From NCBI RefSeq assembly GCF_011397635.1, contig NC_064762.1, forward strand, positions 24,702,979-24,766,978: a stretch of DNA of 64,000 bases, in the 5' to 3' direction. Position 1 is the stretch's first letter. Each line of letters starts with the position of its first letter. A program made the translations under genes and the position numbers. This document shows, one piece after another, positions 11,920 through 24,569 of the stretch. Below the pieces are notes generated by a model. The model did not search any database. It worked only from the letters and a program-made list of their open reading frames with translations, and was not told the DNA's origin. This stretch comes from Epinephelus fuscoguttatus. Lineage: Eukaryota; Chordata; Actinopteri; Perciformes; Serranidae.

Positions 11920-14900
11920 AATTTATTTTTGGAGGATGTTACTCAGTGTATCAAGGGGGTCACAGGGCTAGACTGTAACAGCTGCCAGGCTGCCATTTTG
12001 AGAAATCAGCAACTACTTTTTGGACGATTTAGCAAATAAAATACAAAAAAAACAGGGATAGCAAAAACAGAATGTGTAACCTGAAAAAAATGAAAGATAT
12101 TGGATGCATTGGTGATATCTAAATATTGCTGTTACAGTCAGAACTCGATAGTGTGTTGGTGCGTTAACTCGTGTGTGCAAAAGCAGCTGTTTTAGAGCCA
12201 AAGCAAATTATGTTGTTTGACTGAGGGTCGACACCTTCAACTAACCTGTCAACATCACAAACAAATGTTCTTACAGATCAACTAACAAAGAACCAGATGA
12301 ACCTGAGCTACTTCGTGGCTAGTGGCTACCCACTTGAGCTAATGTTAGCTGTTTAGATCGTACATACACAGTTTTAAAAGTTAGCTCGGTTCATTCTACT
12401 GCAACCATGAGCACCAGAGAAGACGTCATAAAGTCATAAAGTCAGAATATGTGTCCATTCCTTGATTACCCGTTAAGTTATTTATATTCCTTTAGTCCAC
12501 TGATCAAAAGAATCAAGTGTTTTTCGTAAAAACCAATCCAAGTTGTGAGTATTGTCTGAACAGGATAAAGTGACATTGTGTTGGTATGCTGGGTGCCGTA
12601 ATCCTTGGGTGCGGTGAAGCGAGTGTCATAACACATATTTGATATATTATTTGAAGATTAACTTTTACACAAGCTATATTCATACTGGTTCACATGAACA
12701 AGTTGATTCTCTTTCCCATCTTTGCAGCACAATAGCTTTGGGTTAAAGGAATTAAAGGCCTGTCCCATATAGATGTCCCCCAAATATAAACTGCTGAGTT
12801 CAGTGATTTGAGGAAATAATAGCCCGGGCTACTAATTGAAGTTTTACAGTACAAGGACTTTTGTTCGGTTATTTTAAGAAGCTTTAAAACATTCTTCATG
12901 CCATATTTTCATTATTAACTGCACAGTATTTTAATTGCTCAAAATCCAAGGTGACTAAAAATGACAATATATTTTCAGTTGCGGCAACCAAAAGTTGATG
13001 CCATGGGTCAAAAAACTGTTGTTAAATAATCTGTGTATCTCCAACAAGACTGCACAATCTCACACAACTGAAATCAGCATCAGCATGTTTACATGTACAG
13101 TTAAGTGGAGCTACGCCTAAAGCTCAACTAGGCCATTTAATTGGACTCCTGTCCTTGTCCCAGTACACAAGCATGGGAGGGGAATCCATTTATTGACAGA
13201 AGTATGTCCGACTCCACTCCAGCTTGTTAGTATTAACAAGTACTTTTTCCGGTTGACCTATTACATCACAGACCAAACAATCGCCATTCTGTGTTTTTTC
13301 CTCCCATCCATGTATTTTAAAATGTTTGACTCTTTCTGCTGACACAGCATGAACTGCGTCTCCTCATCTGTCCAAAAAAATGCACGGCTCAGAATGTAGA
13401 TTTTGTCATGTTGTTACTGGCTTCTTCTTCTGTTACACATTTGATGCTATGTAAATTCCAGGTCAAAGTCTGTGGTGGAAATTGTGGAGCACGCAAAAAG
13501 CGCCTAACCCAGTTTGGGTCCAACGGTATACATGTTTACAGGAATAATCGGACTTGAATAATTGGACTCCCAATCACACTACCTCAGTGTGTTAGTCCCA
13601 TTTTGAGCAATTTGATTGCCACCCAGGTAGACATACATACAGATAATCAATAGTGAAATAGCATTAATTGTCTGTCACCTGACTGATATATGGTAAAAAG
13701 GCTCAACAAACAGTGTTGAAAACAAATCTAAATGTTGCTCTCTAGAGGTTAGAGCATTCTGTGGTCTTTTTGTCTTTGGGCCTCCTCCTGAGCTTCCATC
13801 CCCCTCCTTCACTGTGAGCCGAGCCGACCCCACCCTCAGTGCATTTCTGTCCCTCCTTCTCTGCAGGAGCACACAGGAGTGGCCCTTCAAATTCATGACC
13901 TGGGCCAAAGTCAAGGAACTCAAGTCATTCAATTGGGGTGAGAGGTGGGCGGACACGAACAGCTGATCCTGGATGAGGATTAAACCAACTGAATAAAACG
14001 GCACAATGACCGTCAAAGCCTTAGTTACGTGTAGATTTATGATGGTACTTCTGGGAGAGTTTGGCAGCTAAAGATTAAAGGGTTTATGCACAGAAGAATT
14101 TACTTGGATGATGTGCAGGGATTGTTGGTTTTCCTTCTGCACTGAGCCACATTTCTCACGTCTTTTGCCAAGTTAAATAACTGGCTTCATCACAAGAGCC
14201 CAGTCCTCATCTTAAACATTACCAGTAACACACACACAGGCTTGTTCAGCTGCATCTAACAGGCTCCAAATTTCAACCACATACTTGTTTTCTAATTACT
14301 GTGTTAAGGCATAAGATGGCTGCCATAATCACATGACCAGAGGCAGGCAGGAGATCAGTTTGCTGCCTGTGGTCCGACCTGTTTTAAGGCCAAACCATCG
14401 CAACCTCCAATCACATCTGAGTCTGGCCTAATCCACACTGTCACCAGGCTGGGACATTAAATCCAGCACCCAATCAAAGCTCACACAGCTCCACTGATCA
14501 TCTCGCTTCATACTCTATTAAAGCAGGGCCTGATTTAAATATTAGGTCTGAAACAGCACGATGGTGTGGTCATGACATTGCCTCGGGCAGACGGGAGACA
14601 AGGTGGAAGTCACGCGAGCTGGTATCATCTGACTCATTTTGTCCACGACGGAGTAGCCACAAGTGAGACGACACGCAGGTTAAGACAAGCCTTCAGGGTG
14701 TCATATGTTGGGTGGGAGGAACAGTGTGTCAAGTGTGACTCAGTTACCAACATCTGCAACGACTACAAGCTAACGGCTAGCAACTTAATGCTACAAAACA
14801 GGAAATGACCCAACCTGCACTGTAAACTATCACCTTAAACGCCACACATATGAAACTGACACCGTAATAAACAACACTTCATCAAAATTCGAGGCATGTC

Positions 14901-17900
14901 CCTCACAATGCTCGCCTTGTGATTAGTCTGGCTGGCATGGTGACAACTGCTCCTGCGGCCTGTTGCACAAGAGCCACAAACCATCCAGGAGAGACAAATC
15001 CACGAGGACTATGTGCCTCCTCCTCGTATCATACACAAAGCCCAGAGAGGCGAGACTCCACTCCCTTCATTAACCCCGGCACAAACACATGACTGGCATT
15101 GAAGGCATGTGCAATTACAAGTCTGGCAGCCATTGTGATTCTCACTGTTTCACTAATCGAAAGGAGGTTAACAAAGTATACATGGATGATTTCCTCCTTG
15201 TAACTAGGGCTGAAGACACCATATTATAATAGAAACCAGATTACACATCAGCCTTTGCTCCTAATTTAAAATTAACAGGTTATGTTAACTTAACGTGAGT
15301 TTTTTTTTTTATCCTGTGTCACGCTCACTGTATTTAAGTTTTTGCTTCTGCATTTTCAGATCCCATGTGAGACTGAATGTCTTTTGCTTTGTTTTTTGCC
15401 TTTAGCACTACATTTTAACATTTTCAAGTTGCGTTGAGCACATTTGGTGACACATAATTTCCACTAAACACTTGAGGGCCCTGACACACCAAACCAACGG
15501 TCAGCGGTTGGTCAATGTCAGGCTGTCGGTGAGGATCTGTCGCTCTAGTTTTTGTGGCGTGTCCCGCATCGTTGGCATTAGCCGACCCTGGTCGGCTGTT
15601 TTTCAGTCGATTCAGCGTATTGGATCGGTGGAGCCTGTCATTGAGTGAAATCACTGGCAGTTCAGCTCAGTGCATGAGAAGAAAAATGGAAGTGAGGAAA
15701 GTAAACAAACAGCTAAAAGGCATGAGATTGAAACTATTGTGGTATACGAGGTAAGATCTTTTTTTAGCCATTGAGCTGTTTAGCAAAAATGGTTCGTAAC
15801 TGTTTGCTCTCTTTCAAAGCTCGCTCAGTATCTCACTATCGAAAGTGCCTTTAGGCATGACCAATTGTGGAAGCTCCAACAACACCGCGTCTGTTCCGAA
15901 TTTTCATGTAACTGTTCTCCAACGCAGCCGTCAATGTAGTCCCTGAACATGGTGATCTGGTGTCAGGATTTCTGGATGCACCACAGATATCACTTGTTCT
16001 TTCATCATATGGTAGTATTGTTAACGTGCTAACTGGCTAACTAGCATCTTGAATCTGTCCTGTTGGTCTTCCAGTTTCAGTTTTTGAACAACAAATACAG
16101 ACAAGAGTTATTTCCTCTCAAGCAGGCGGAGAACGTACGTGCCAGTTGTGCAACTTTTTGCCCGAGACACAGGCAACGTGAGGCAACAGTCAGCCTCCGT
16201 CGCCACACGTTTTTTTATGCCAGTTTGGTATGCCTGGGTCTTAAGAGAGGATGTGAGCATCAGCTGACTTGTTTTAACTCTTACATAACGCACACACATT
16301 TATGAGGCACTGTACTTAATATCACTCATCTTTAAAAAGGTAATTATGATGCAAACATGTATTCAAGCACAGCTCCCTGGAGCCGCTCCATTATGGGTAT
16401 TAAGTGCCCCAGGGTGATTTAATGTGAACACTCTGTAATCAGCTACTTCTACATGTCAATACTGTGAAGCTTTTACAAGTGGAATCATCCAGTAATCTTT
16501 AATAAAATGATCCTATAATGATAAAACGGCTTGACAAAATTACTGGAGTGCCCCTCTGGAGTTTCACCTTATTCTGTGAGGAGCAGGTCAGGGCAGAGGC
16601 CCATGACATCATGGAGTAGTGCCGATGTGCTCCACCCCAGTTCCAGATACTCCCTCTCAGGCAACACTCATGCCTCCCAGGTGCTCTACCAACAGGTACA
16701 GAGCGTCATTCAACACAGAGACCATCAGCCTGGTGAACAAGGAGCTGGAGGACAAGTCTGTGCTCTATCTGAAGCTTGGCACAAAACTTAGCTGCATATC
16801 TGCCATGTGGACAATTTCCTTATTCATTTTTTTAATCATTATTTTATCATGACTTTTTTTTCTTTACATACCAGGTCAGGTTGGATATAAGGTTTATAGC
16901 CTACAAGTTTGGTGAGCGTCTGTTGCCCTAGTTTCTGCGGTGTGTCCCACACCATTCGCGCTTTTTTTGCCCTTATCGGCTGTTTTTCGGCCAATTCAGC
17001 ATGGTGAATTATCTCTGGTGATAGCAGAGTCTGTCAGTAATAAAAATCACTCTGATTGGCAGTTTAAGTCCGTGCACAAGAAGCGAAACGGAAGTGAGGA
17101 AAGCAAACAAACCACTTAAGTCAAGAGGGTGTGAAATCAATACAAACATGTTATGTCAGGTAAGGTTAAACTTTTAGCCACTGAGCTCTTCAACAGTTAC
17201 GGTTTGTAATGGATTGTTCTTCACTAACACACGGTGAATATCCTTAGGATTCGGTTGTTAATGTGCCAACAGGCCAACTAGTGTCTTGAATTGATGAATG
17301 AAGTTATTTCCTCTCAGGCAGGCGCAGAACATACACGCTAGTTAGCCTTTGGCTGTAGTCATTGAGGTGTGTTGAAGTGCAACTTTTTGGCCAAGTCACG
17401 GGCAACGTGAGGTGACGCAACAGTTGGCCTTCAATGCTTCTAGTTTGTTGATGTCGGTTTGGGGCGTCTGAGAATTTAAACGGCTTCTTTGCTTGTAAAC
17501 GTCTGTCTGTTTCCTGTCTGTTTTTACTTGCTCAAAATCAAGTTGCCTTTGTAGACTAAGAGAGGTGCAGTACTTTGAATTGACATTTTAAATTCTATTT
17601 TATAAATAAATATATATATTTTGTTTTAAAGAATTCAGTTATTCTTTCCAGTGTTTTTTGTCGAGGTAGGCCACCTCTGTACACTTTTATGAATTAAAAT
17701 GTTGATTTTCACAGAAGAGGTCAGATGTTCTCTTTTACACAGGAAATGACACGTACAGTATTCAATAGGTGTGGCCATCTTTTAGGCCGTCATCTACAAC
17801 TAAATTGATCACAAGACGTGATGCATCAGGATCAACACTTGTTGGATGGATACAGTTATCAAACAGGGAAATCTTTTTTGGATAATCCAGCATGTTAAAT

Positions 17901-20900
17901 AATTGGTAAATCAAGATACTTAAATGATATAAAAATATATATATTGCTAAAATTAAATTATTTTAACTGATTTGTAATGTTGTGTACCATGGTCTAATAA
18001 ACACTGAGAAGTTTAAGTGACACAACGGCATAAACTGTACAACAAAATCACTTATTTTTCCATACTTATTTTCTAGAATCCTGCACAACTTCCAACCTCA
18101 CCATGAAATTATGTTATTTTGCATATGTGTATTCCAGACTTAGTGAAATAAGTTTATTACATGAGAGTTTTATGAACATCTTATTTGGTGCTTAATCACA
18201 AGTGCTGATTCAGTAATAACAAACTGCATTATAAATACAGCGGATTGTACTCAGACATGTTCTTGTGCCTTCTTACCTATATAGTATAAACTATCTGAGT
18301 GGCTAAGCTCATCTGGCACTTTGAAAAACAGGTGTCCAGTTACCTCAGTGCAACCGTTATCAGTTCATCATAAAACCGATACCTTTCGCTGGCTGCCTAA
18401 GAGGACACGCCAGCTGAGCTGCTGCCTCCATTCTATTCATACCTGACCATGACACATTACATAACGGCTCCAGGTGGAAGAGCTGGTAGCTGCCGCTTCC
18501 CAGCCACTGGTGGCCGTCTCACATTCTCTGCATGAAAACCTACACTTCTGTCGAGCTGGTGGAGAACGTGGAGAACCTTCTCGGTGGAAACACCAATAGT
18601 ACAGGAGCTCCAGCTACAGGTGACTGACACCACTGTGGCAAAGATAAAGTAGAAAGTATAAGATAAACACAATGTTCTTCCCTGCTATGGAGCTATGTTC
18701 AAGTTGAGCTGCAACAACAACTGGTTTCATTTTTGATTGGTATATTTTTATTTTTGTTGTCAATTATTTCATCTATAAAATGTCAGCAAGTAGTGGTGAA
18801 GGAATGAGACCTAAAACTTGGAGTTAGCATCTTTGCACTCCCGTATCCCTTGTCTTTAATTCAGTGTTTGTTTTAAACTGGTTTTTGGTTAGATGCCTGA
18901 AATAAGGTCTGTGGTTAACACAAGCTTCAGAGACTTTCACGTTGTGCTCTACAACATAAAATACATCAGTAAGTGAATTTTGACGCCTTTAGATGTCTTC
19001 AAAAAGGCGGCTGCTCACAAGTGGCTAAATGAGACTGCAGGAAATCGTCACAGCAAACACAGCCAGACTTTGAAGTCATGCGACTGTCGTGTAGTTTGTT
19101 TATAGCCTAATGTTTGGGTTTTGCTTGTGGCGACTGCATTCACACTCAAAGAACATAAAAGTGATATTCATTTGTGAAGATGATATTGCTGAACAAAACG
19201 TTTGTTTATCACAGAGCTTATTTTCAGCAATAATCCACAATCCAAAGGGAAAATCCCATTTTCACCATCTCTCTACAGTCGCTGTGGTTTCCTCATCAAA
19301 GAAATCCAATGGGATTTCCCACTGAATTTTGACCAGGACGACCTTAACTTTCACATCAGCCTTCAAAAAAAGTCATATCTGCATCACTCTATTGTAAAAA
19401 ATGCTCATACAAGTTCTCAGAACCCAATGTGTTTAATCTAAATGTCAAAAACTCAAAGATATTCAATTTATAACAATATCAAGCCTCACATTTGAGGATC
19501 TAAATCTGTGTTTCTATGACATTTTTGGTTAGAAATGACTTTAATGTTTATCTTAATTGTTGCCCAAACTTTGTCTGTTGACTTCAAGTCTTGGCTGTAA
19601 GTCAAGTCCTTTGGATTGCATGCACGCTATACATCAAGTCTTTAGTGTTCCCCACCCATTTCAATTTGTGTCTAGACGCGAGGGTCAGTTTCTTATCTGC
19701 CCAACTCGACAACAGCACCCACTATCTAGATTGGAAAACCCATTCAGTGTCTGCCACCCTCCACCCACCATTACCGCTTAATGGTTTTACTCCTATGCTT
19801 GTATGCATGGCGGAATTACTCGTGGTTTTTTTATATTGAAATTGCAATTTTGAAACTGGAAGAGCTGATATTTAATTATCACTTATATAGTTGACAGTGA
19901 AAGGCTTCATTTTTATTAATTTAAGGCAAGAAATGCAGAAATGGAGGCAACTGTGTGACTATAAAAGACAAACAGTGATCAGGAGATACATATTTTATGT
20001 TTACAGCTTTGGTAATCATATTTACTAACAGTAAGTGTGCTGAAATCATGTTTCAGTTTGTTTTGTGGCTCTGCAATTGAGGCTAAAGTGCCCGTGATCA
20101 AGGGAGAAAGGTCTATTGGAGGACACCAGCTTAAAAAAAGATATATCTATCTTAATATTACTAATGCATGCTCTACAATTTAGCATTAATGTTATATTTC
20201 TGAATTCAGGTTCAGGTTATGTGATAGGAGGTGAGGCGTCGTGTTGTGCACCGAGTCGTGCAGGGTGTTTTTCTCGCCGGCATGCGATGCAGCTATACGT
20301 CATTCATTTAGGCTGCCAGCCCTTTAGTGGCCTGTAGAGAGAAGATGGCTCTAATCACCGGCTGCAACACAGGAAAACATCCCGCAGCACCCCTTCCTGA
20401 CACGAAGGCTCGTCCGACCCGAGATGCAGCAGGCAGCAGGCGCGGCTGCCGCTCCTCAGACACATGCAACAAGCCTCATCTGCATCACCATGAATGCAGC
20501 ACAAATGTAAGCGCTCTCTCGTCACTCAGATGACCTACATGTGTAATTTGCACATAAAAAAAAGATCGCGAGCGGAATCCCCATGGTGTGAGGTGAACCA
20601 CCGGGGAGGAAACGACTCGGAGCGACTAACCGGCTGCCACCGAACACAGACAGCTTTGTATTAACCGGAAAAAAAATAATAAACAAGCAACAATAAAGCC
20701 TTTGTAGCGGGATAAAGCTTTGGTCTAAATATAGATGTCGTGTCACCGTCTCCCTATGGCCGTGTACACACAGGATGGGGGATACCCTGCAGTGCACTGC
20801 TAACGCTGCTGAAGCCGCACTGGTGTAGAAAGCTACAGAAAATGACGGTATATTGCCGTGCACAAATATTAATTTACACCTAAATACAGCTGCCCCACAA

Positions 20901-21418
20901 AAAAAACAGTGCTTTCCCATTCACTTTCAATCAACCTCCAAGTGTGTAACCTTCCCCAAAACACCATAAAAATAAGCAGAATGTGATGGATAAAATCAAG
21001 TTTGCAATAACAGTGAGACATTATCGACATTGGACACAATCCCCCCAGCATTACGCACCACACAGTGATATCTCGGCGAGTCTTCCTGCAAAGAAACAGA
21101 ACAAAAAGTACAATTGTAGCCATAATTGTTCAGCACATCTCACTCTTCCGCTGAAGTCACTTGAAAGTCAAATTTAGCATGTGTATAATGCTGTGAAGCA
21201 ACAAAGGCTAGCGCTGCGTATCAATTTAACTAGAAATCCGACAAAAAACACACACATACTTATCAAGACAGAAAAAGCTAGCCAGCTTATTGGTAGCTAA
21301 CGCTAGCTGAGCCGCTAGTTCAGCTAAATCGTCGGGTTAGCAAGAGTAACATCGGTAAAAGGCTAAAAGTGTTCATACTCACGTCACTATCGACTTCGAT
21401 GTCATCGTTATCACTCAT
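5429..21418 (-). CDS. max: max, MYC-associated factor X (bHLH leucine zipper)
   Basis: Max is the nuclear bHLH-zipper protein that dimerises with Myc, Mxd/Mnt/Mga or itself and binds CACGTG E-boxes. Coding exons on the minus strand are 21383-21418 (12 codons, [12 protein letters not shown]), 10870-10977 (36 codons, phase 0), 7712-7835 (41 codons plus 1 nt) and 5429-5619 to the stop at 5429-5431. All junctions are GT-AG. The product is 152 aa, against 151 for the human short isoform. Residues 13-27 form the basic region ([15 protein letters not shown]) with the E-box-contacting His19, Glu23 and Arg27. The helix-loop-helix runs to about residue 65 and the zipper to about 105. The Ser/Asp/Glu-rich tail ends in a [12 protein letters not shown] nuclear-localisation and CK2-site-like segment. 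The short exon that adds nine residues in the long mammalian isoform was not found. Introns of 10.4, 3.0 and 2.1 kb carry many transposons. Confidence 0.97.
6082..6160. repeat. Nested fold-back MITE in max intron 3
   Basis: The outer arms 6082-6099 and 6143-6160 pair at 17 of 18 positions (AGACTATATATAAAGATG). Inside, 6107-6116 (CGTCTCCACT) and 6126-6135 are exact reverse complements with a 9-base loop. The whole can fold into one hairpin of about 79 nt. It is non-coding. Confidence 0.65.
6440..7143. repeat. Dispersed-repeat block with internal duplicate and MITE end
   Basis: 6773-6860 and 6978-7065 are diverged direct copies sharing GGTTTTAATC, TTTGTTTTGGAGA and GACCTCTGC words. The block ends at 7112-7143 with AGATGCCACTAAATCCTACA, the same terminal sequence found at the ends of the copies near 28330 and 46190. 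6550-6600 (CCAGCCACCAGGGGGCGG) is another common fish repeat word. It lies in max intron 3. Confidence 0.5.
8302..10195. repeat. About 1.9-kb non-autonomous DNA element with terminal inverted repeats (max intron 2)
   Basis: ATTAGGGCTGGGTATCA at about 8302 is matched in inverse at about 10178-10195 (GTACCCAGCCCTAAT). The interior holds no transposase reading frame. It contains a nested SINE (8452-8637), a segment near 9370-9560, and two similar CCC-TTTT-ACACAGA words near 8960 and 9930. I infer a decayed or composite hAT-type element; the family is not certain. Confidence 0.5.
8438..8651 (+). mobile_element. tRNA-derived SINE with perfect 14-bp target-site duplication
   Basis: The element body is about 8452-8637. 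It starts with a tRNA-like head: an A-box TGGCTTAGTGG at 8463-8473 and a B-box GGTTCGAATCC at 8518-8528. A short unrelated body and an A-rich (TAA)n tail follow. The flanks AATAAAACCCTGTT at 8438-8451 and 8638-8651 are identical, which marks target-primed insertion and suggests a fairly recent event. It sits in max intron 2, antisense to max. A same-family copy lies at 38727-38919. Confidence 0.9.
11881..11914. repeat. (AT)n microsatellite
   Basis: Seventeen uninterrupted AT units in max intron 1. Confidence 0.95.
15475..16241. repeat. Dispersed repeat, copy A
   Basis: It begins GGGCCCTGACACACCAAACC and ends near TGGTATGCCTGGGTCTTAAG, a loosely inverted terminal sequence. Shared internal words with copy B are CTAGTTTTTGTGGCGTGTCCC, TCGGCTGTTTTTC, GGAAGTGAGGAAAG and GTGCAACTTTTTG. 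It has the form of a MITE or degraded DNA transposon. No transposase frame is present. Confidence 0.65.
16890..17480. repeat. Dispersed repeat, copy B
   Basis: Direct-orientation relative of the repeat at 15475-16241, with the same order of shared words (CTAGTTTCTGCGGTGTGTCCC, CGGAAGTGAGGAAAGCAAAC, GGGCAACGTGAGG) but internal deletions. The two copies are about 650 bp apart, so they may be independent insertions or a local duplication. Confidence 0.65.
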
Positions 21419-21880
21419 TCTTCGATAAAATAGTCTAGTTTAAAGGGACGGGAGGCTAAAAAAACAACATGAAGCAGTTTAGCACCGAGCGGCGCTCCAA
21501 CAGACAGACTGCTAAACGCTCACTGTTTGGACAGAGCCGAGGAGGACTTCTCCACGTGACTACACTCCACACACACAGACACCGCTGCGCACCGCACATG
21601 CGCGGCAACCCAGGGGCGTGTGGGAAATGTAGTCGCTCCGGCAGTTGTTCGGTAAATCGCCACATAAACACCTCAAATTATCGAATGATTTTTCATGTAT
21701 ACTAATTTTAAAAGATAGATTTATTTAGCGCCGAGCGGCAGAGACATTACTCAGCTCGTTAAATATAAAAAAAATAGAGAGCAGTGTTTTTTCGTAAACT
21801 ACAATATCCACGAGTCATTTAGCTAGCTTCCGACGTCACAGCGTCCCTTCGCTTCAGAAGCAATGTGGGAATTGTAGTCG
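21419..21880 (-). promoter_or_regulatory. max promoter region with E-box, NRF1-like and ZNF143-like motifs
   Basis: Upstream of the max ATG (21418) lie CACGTG at 21553-21558, a one-mismatch NRF1-type site CGCACATGCGCG at 21593-21604, and three matches to the ZNF143/Staf core. These are GGGAAATGTAGT at 21622-21633, ACTACAATATCC at 21798-21809 and GGGAATTGTAGT at 21867-21878; the last is an exact core. The area is CpG-rich and has no obvious TATA box, as expected for a housekeeping promoter. Transcription start sites cannot be placed from sequence. Confidence 0.65.
21553..21558. promoter_or_regulatory. Canonical CACGTG E-box upstream of max
   Basis: A palindromic CACGTG, the site bound by Myc-Max and Mxd-Max dimers, lies 135 bp upstream of the max start codon. 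Binding is inferred from the motif only. Confidence 0.6.
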
Positions 21881-21967
21881 GAGTCATATTTGTATGTCAG
21901 AGAAGCTAAATAAGGCCATGGCCGAGACACGTGGATTTTAAGAATACACCCAAGGAACACAAAACCA

Positions 21968-21993
21968 CACACGCACACACACACACACACACA
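21968..21993. repeat. (CA)n microsatellite
   Basis: CA-dinucleotide tract with small interruptions, just upstream of the max promoter region. Confidence 0.9.
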
Positions 21994-22739
21994 CGGTCCC
22001 AGATACAACAGCCTACAAACAAACAAACATCAATCATGTGATTGGTTTCTCTAGTCACAAATTCAACCTTATTTACTGATATTTGTTGTAGTTTTTCTTT
22101 ATATTTCGCTTTTATTTTCACTCACAGCCTTTATCTATATGACTGTACTTACAACTGAAACAACTTACAATTGAGCTGAAAAACACATTAATCAATCATT
22201 TATTTGTAACATTCATTTCAAATTTATTGATAAAACGCAATATCATATATCACAATTTGTCTCAGAGACCTTTGCAACATATGATTTCCCCTGTGTCCAA
22301 ACTCCTTTTGCCAAAAAAAAAAAAAAAAATTAACAGGCAAGAAAATGTAAGAAACCTCAGGAAGAGCAACTGAGGTGTGATCCCTCTTCCAGGACATGCA
22401 GACATGCAATTAGAATTGTGTGTACAGAACAAATCAAAATAAAGTCATACAAAGTACAACTGCAGTGAAATGCAATTTAATCACTTCCTTCAGCTTGTGT
22501 GGTGCAGTTTTTTTATTTCTTGCCTTTTCTGACACTGGAGGCTGCTGCTTTTCAATAGTCTGTGTTTCAGAGTGGCTGCAGTGTGTGCTTTTATGGCAAC
22601 CTGGATGGTTGTGGAACGATTTAACCATAGTTTTTGGGACAGTTGCTTTTGTTGTTTCACAAATTAAATCCACCACAGACTCAGTAAATTCACTGATGTC
22701 ATTGGTGACGTCAACGGTGTGTGCTCATTCATTCCTATG

Positions 22740-23900
22740 AAAGTTGTTCAGTCAACACATTCTCACTCTGACCTTATCACATATCGACATTTGGTCATGG
22801 GCTTTCCACGTTCAGATACAATATGCAAGGTACCCTGGTTGTGTTGGTCAAGTTCTGCCTGTTAAATGCATTGTCTTCTTTCAAAATACACTTCTGTTTT
22901 CACAGGAAATTATACGTTTACATACAGTCTCTTTCAAAATGAACACACTTTGTCAGTACAACAACGCAAATTGAAGTTTTATTTTCCTCCATCAACTAAA
23001 TCATGTGGTTGGATTTAGGCAACAAAAGTACATGGTTAAGTGTAGAAAAAAAGAACAGGGTTTGGCTTTATAATCTTGGACCCATGCACCACCCCTCCCA
23101 GTCACCCTACTTGGATTTTCGCTGCCTTAACTTTTGTTCTTGTTCTGTCGTGCAGTTAAGCTATAATGGTGACCCGTCACGTATCATGCTGCTGTTAAAG
23201 GACGGCTTTCTTTCGTCAGTATCTTATGCCGCAAGTCACTGCCCAAGCCCCAGGTTTAGACGACTTCGGAGTGAGACCGGGTTGGCTCAGTGGCACATGA
23301 AGCCAGAGAAGTTCGACTTTGCCGGTGTAAAATTATCCGGATCTTCTGCATCATTCAGCCCATTGAGCAGGGACAATTAAGACTACACTAGCCTAGTGGC
23401 TGGTTACAGCTAGCCAAGTGGGCTACTTGAAGTTTAGCACTCCGCTAACTTGTATGGGGATAAAATTATTTAATCCTGCAGTTCTAGACTTTCCAAATGT
23501 TATCAAACGAATGGATCAAATCCCGATAGTGATGCAAGTCATTTCACGGGTGTATCCACCAGGCCCGGAGTGGCTAATCGGGAGGGACGGTGTTCAGTTA
23601 TTTTTTTTATTGGGTTGGTGTTCAGTCATGGCACTGGGTATCACGTATACTGCTACCGCTATCCCTGGACTGCCTTCACTGGCACCCTCTGAGGTGGAGA
23701 CACTGGCTCCACGGTGCTCTGCAGCTGTGGTCTGATTACGCACACATCTCCAACGATTTGTGGAATCGACCACTGACATGCCTCCTCGTCAGAAGAGTGG
23801 ACGGAGAAAGCCGAAGTCCCTGCGGCACCTGGGGTCGAGACAACGGCTCCACGGAGCTCAGCAGCTGCGTTTGACTACGCATACATCTCCAACTACCACC
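22740..23900. repeat. Repeat-derived region, possible LINE 5' fragment
   Basis: 22990-23070 holds a fish dispersed-repeat word set (AAATCATGTGGTTGGATTTAGG). 23690-23885 contains an internal imperfect duplication: GGCTCCACGG followed by GCTCTGCAGCTG, then again GGCTCCACGGAGCTCAGCAGCTG, each followed by ACTACGCATACATCTCCAAC-like text. This could be the start of a jockey-like LINE reading frame, but no clean ORF or catalytic motif is visible. Confidence 0.35.
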
Positions 23901-24569
23901 GTTCAAGTTAATTAATTATCAAGTCAATGAATTGTGTGGCATTGTAACATATAACATAACATTATATAATTTAAATAATAGTATGATGCGACGCCACATA
24001 ACTGGGAAACTTAGTCTTGTAGCCCCTCAGAAGCAAGATCCAGCACCAAGCACCAGCCATGAGCCCACAAGTCCAGAGGGGGCACTACTTATTTGAACAG
24101 AATATAGATTCTGATGTTGTTGAAAAGGATGTTGTGTTGTTAAGAATAATGTTGGAGATGTGCACTCATGTTGAAATAAATCTACATTGTGAAGCAACCC
24201 ATCCAACTGAATTGGAAATATTTTAGAAAAATACACTGAATTACAAGGCTTTAGAGAACAGTGCGCTACTGTAGACTTAACATGTAAGGTTATAATAGGT
24301 CGTGATCTAAAATGGGCCAGTCTGAGGCATGAAACTCTAGGGCTGAAAAAGAGTTATATATATGTCTCTTTCCCCATGTAAGTCTAAGGGAAAAAGTCTT
24401 TTCGACCCAATGGCATCACGTGACTGGCTCTGAAATAATAATTCCACAGTTTGGCCACTAAGTCAAACTGTCTCGAAAGCACTTTCTGGGGGCCTGCTTG
24501 ACCTCAACAAGATGGTCACATGGTCACTCCTCCCATACATGGGCAGCGACTCCGGTCTGCAGCTGCCTC

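Larger units (their letters stand above)
11000..21382 (-). other. max intron 1, repeat-rich, no exon recognised
   Basis: Apart from the paired repeats at 15475-17480 and the (AT)n tract, I see no reading frame resembling a known protein. 16530-16790 has a weak resemblance to LINE C-terminal text ([18 protein letters not shown]), not enough for a call. 18360-18690 is a GC-richer stretch without a recognisable product. The CpG-rich 20220-20480 segment near the promoter holds no recognisable product. Confidence 0.6.

Noticed and set aside
16531..16791. Possible LINE or host exon ([18 protein letters not shown])
   Set aside because: Resemblance is too short and no catalytic motif or splice support is present.
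20116..20533. Plus-strand frames in a CpG-rich stretch about 1 kb into max intron 1
   Set aside because: Short, no family resemblance, no splice context; composition explains their length.
10978..21382. Search for the 27-nt alternative exon that adds nine residues (EEQPRFQSA in mammals) to long Max
   Set aside because: No minus-strand match was found by eye in intron 1; only the short form is supported. A diverged version could be missed.
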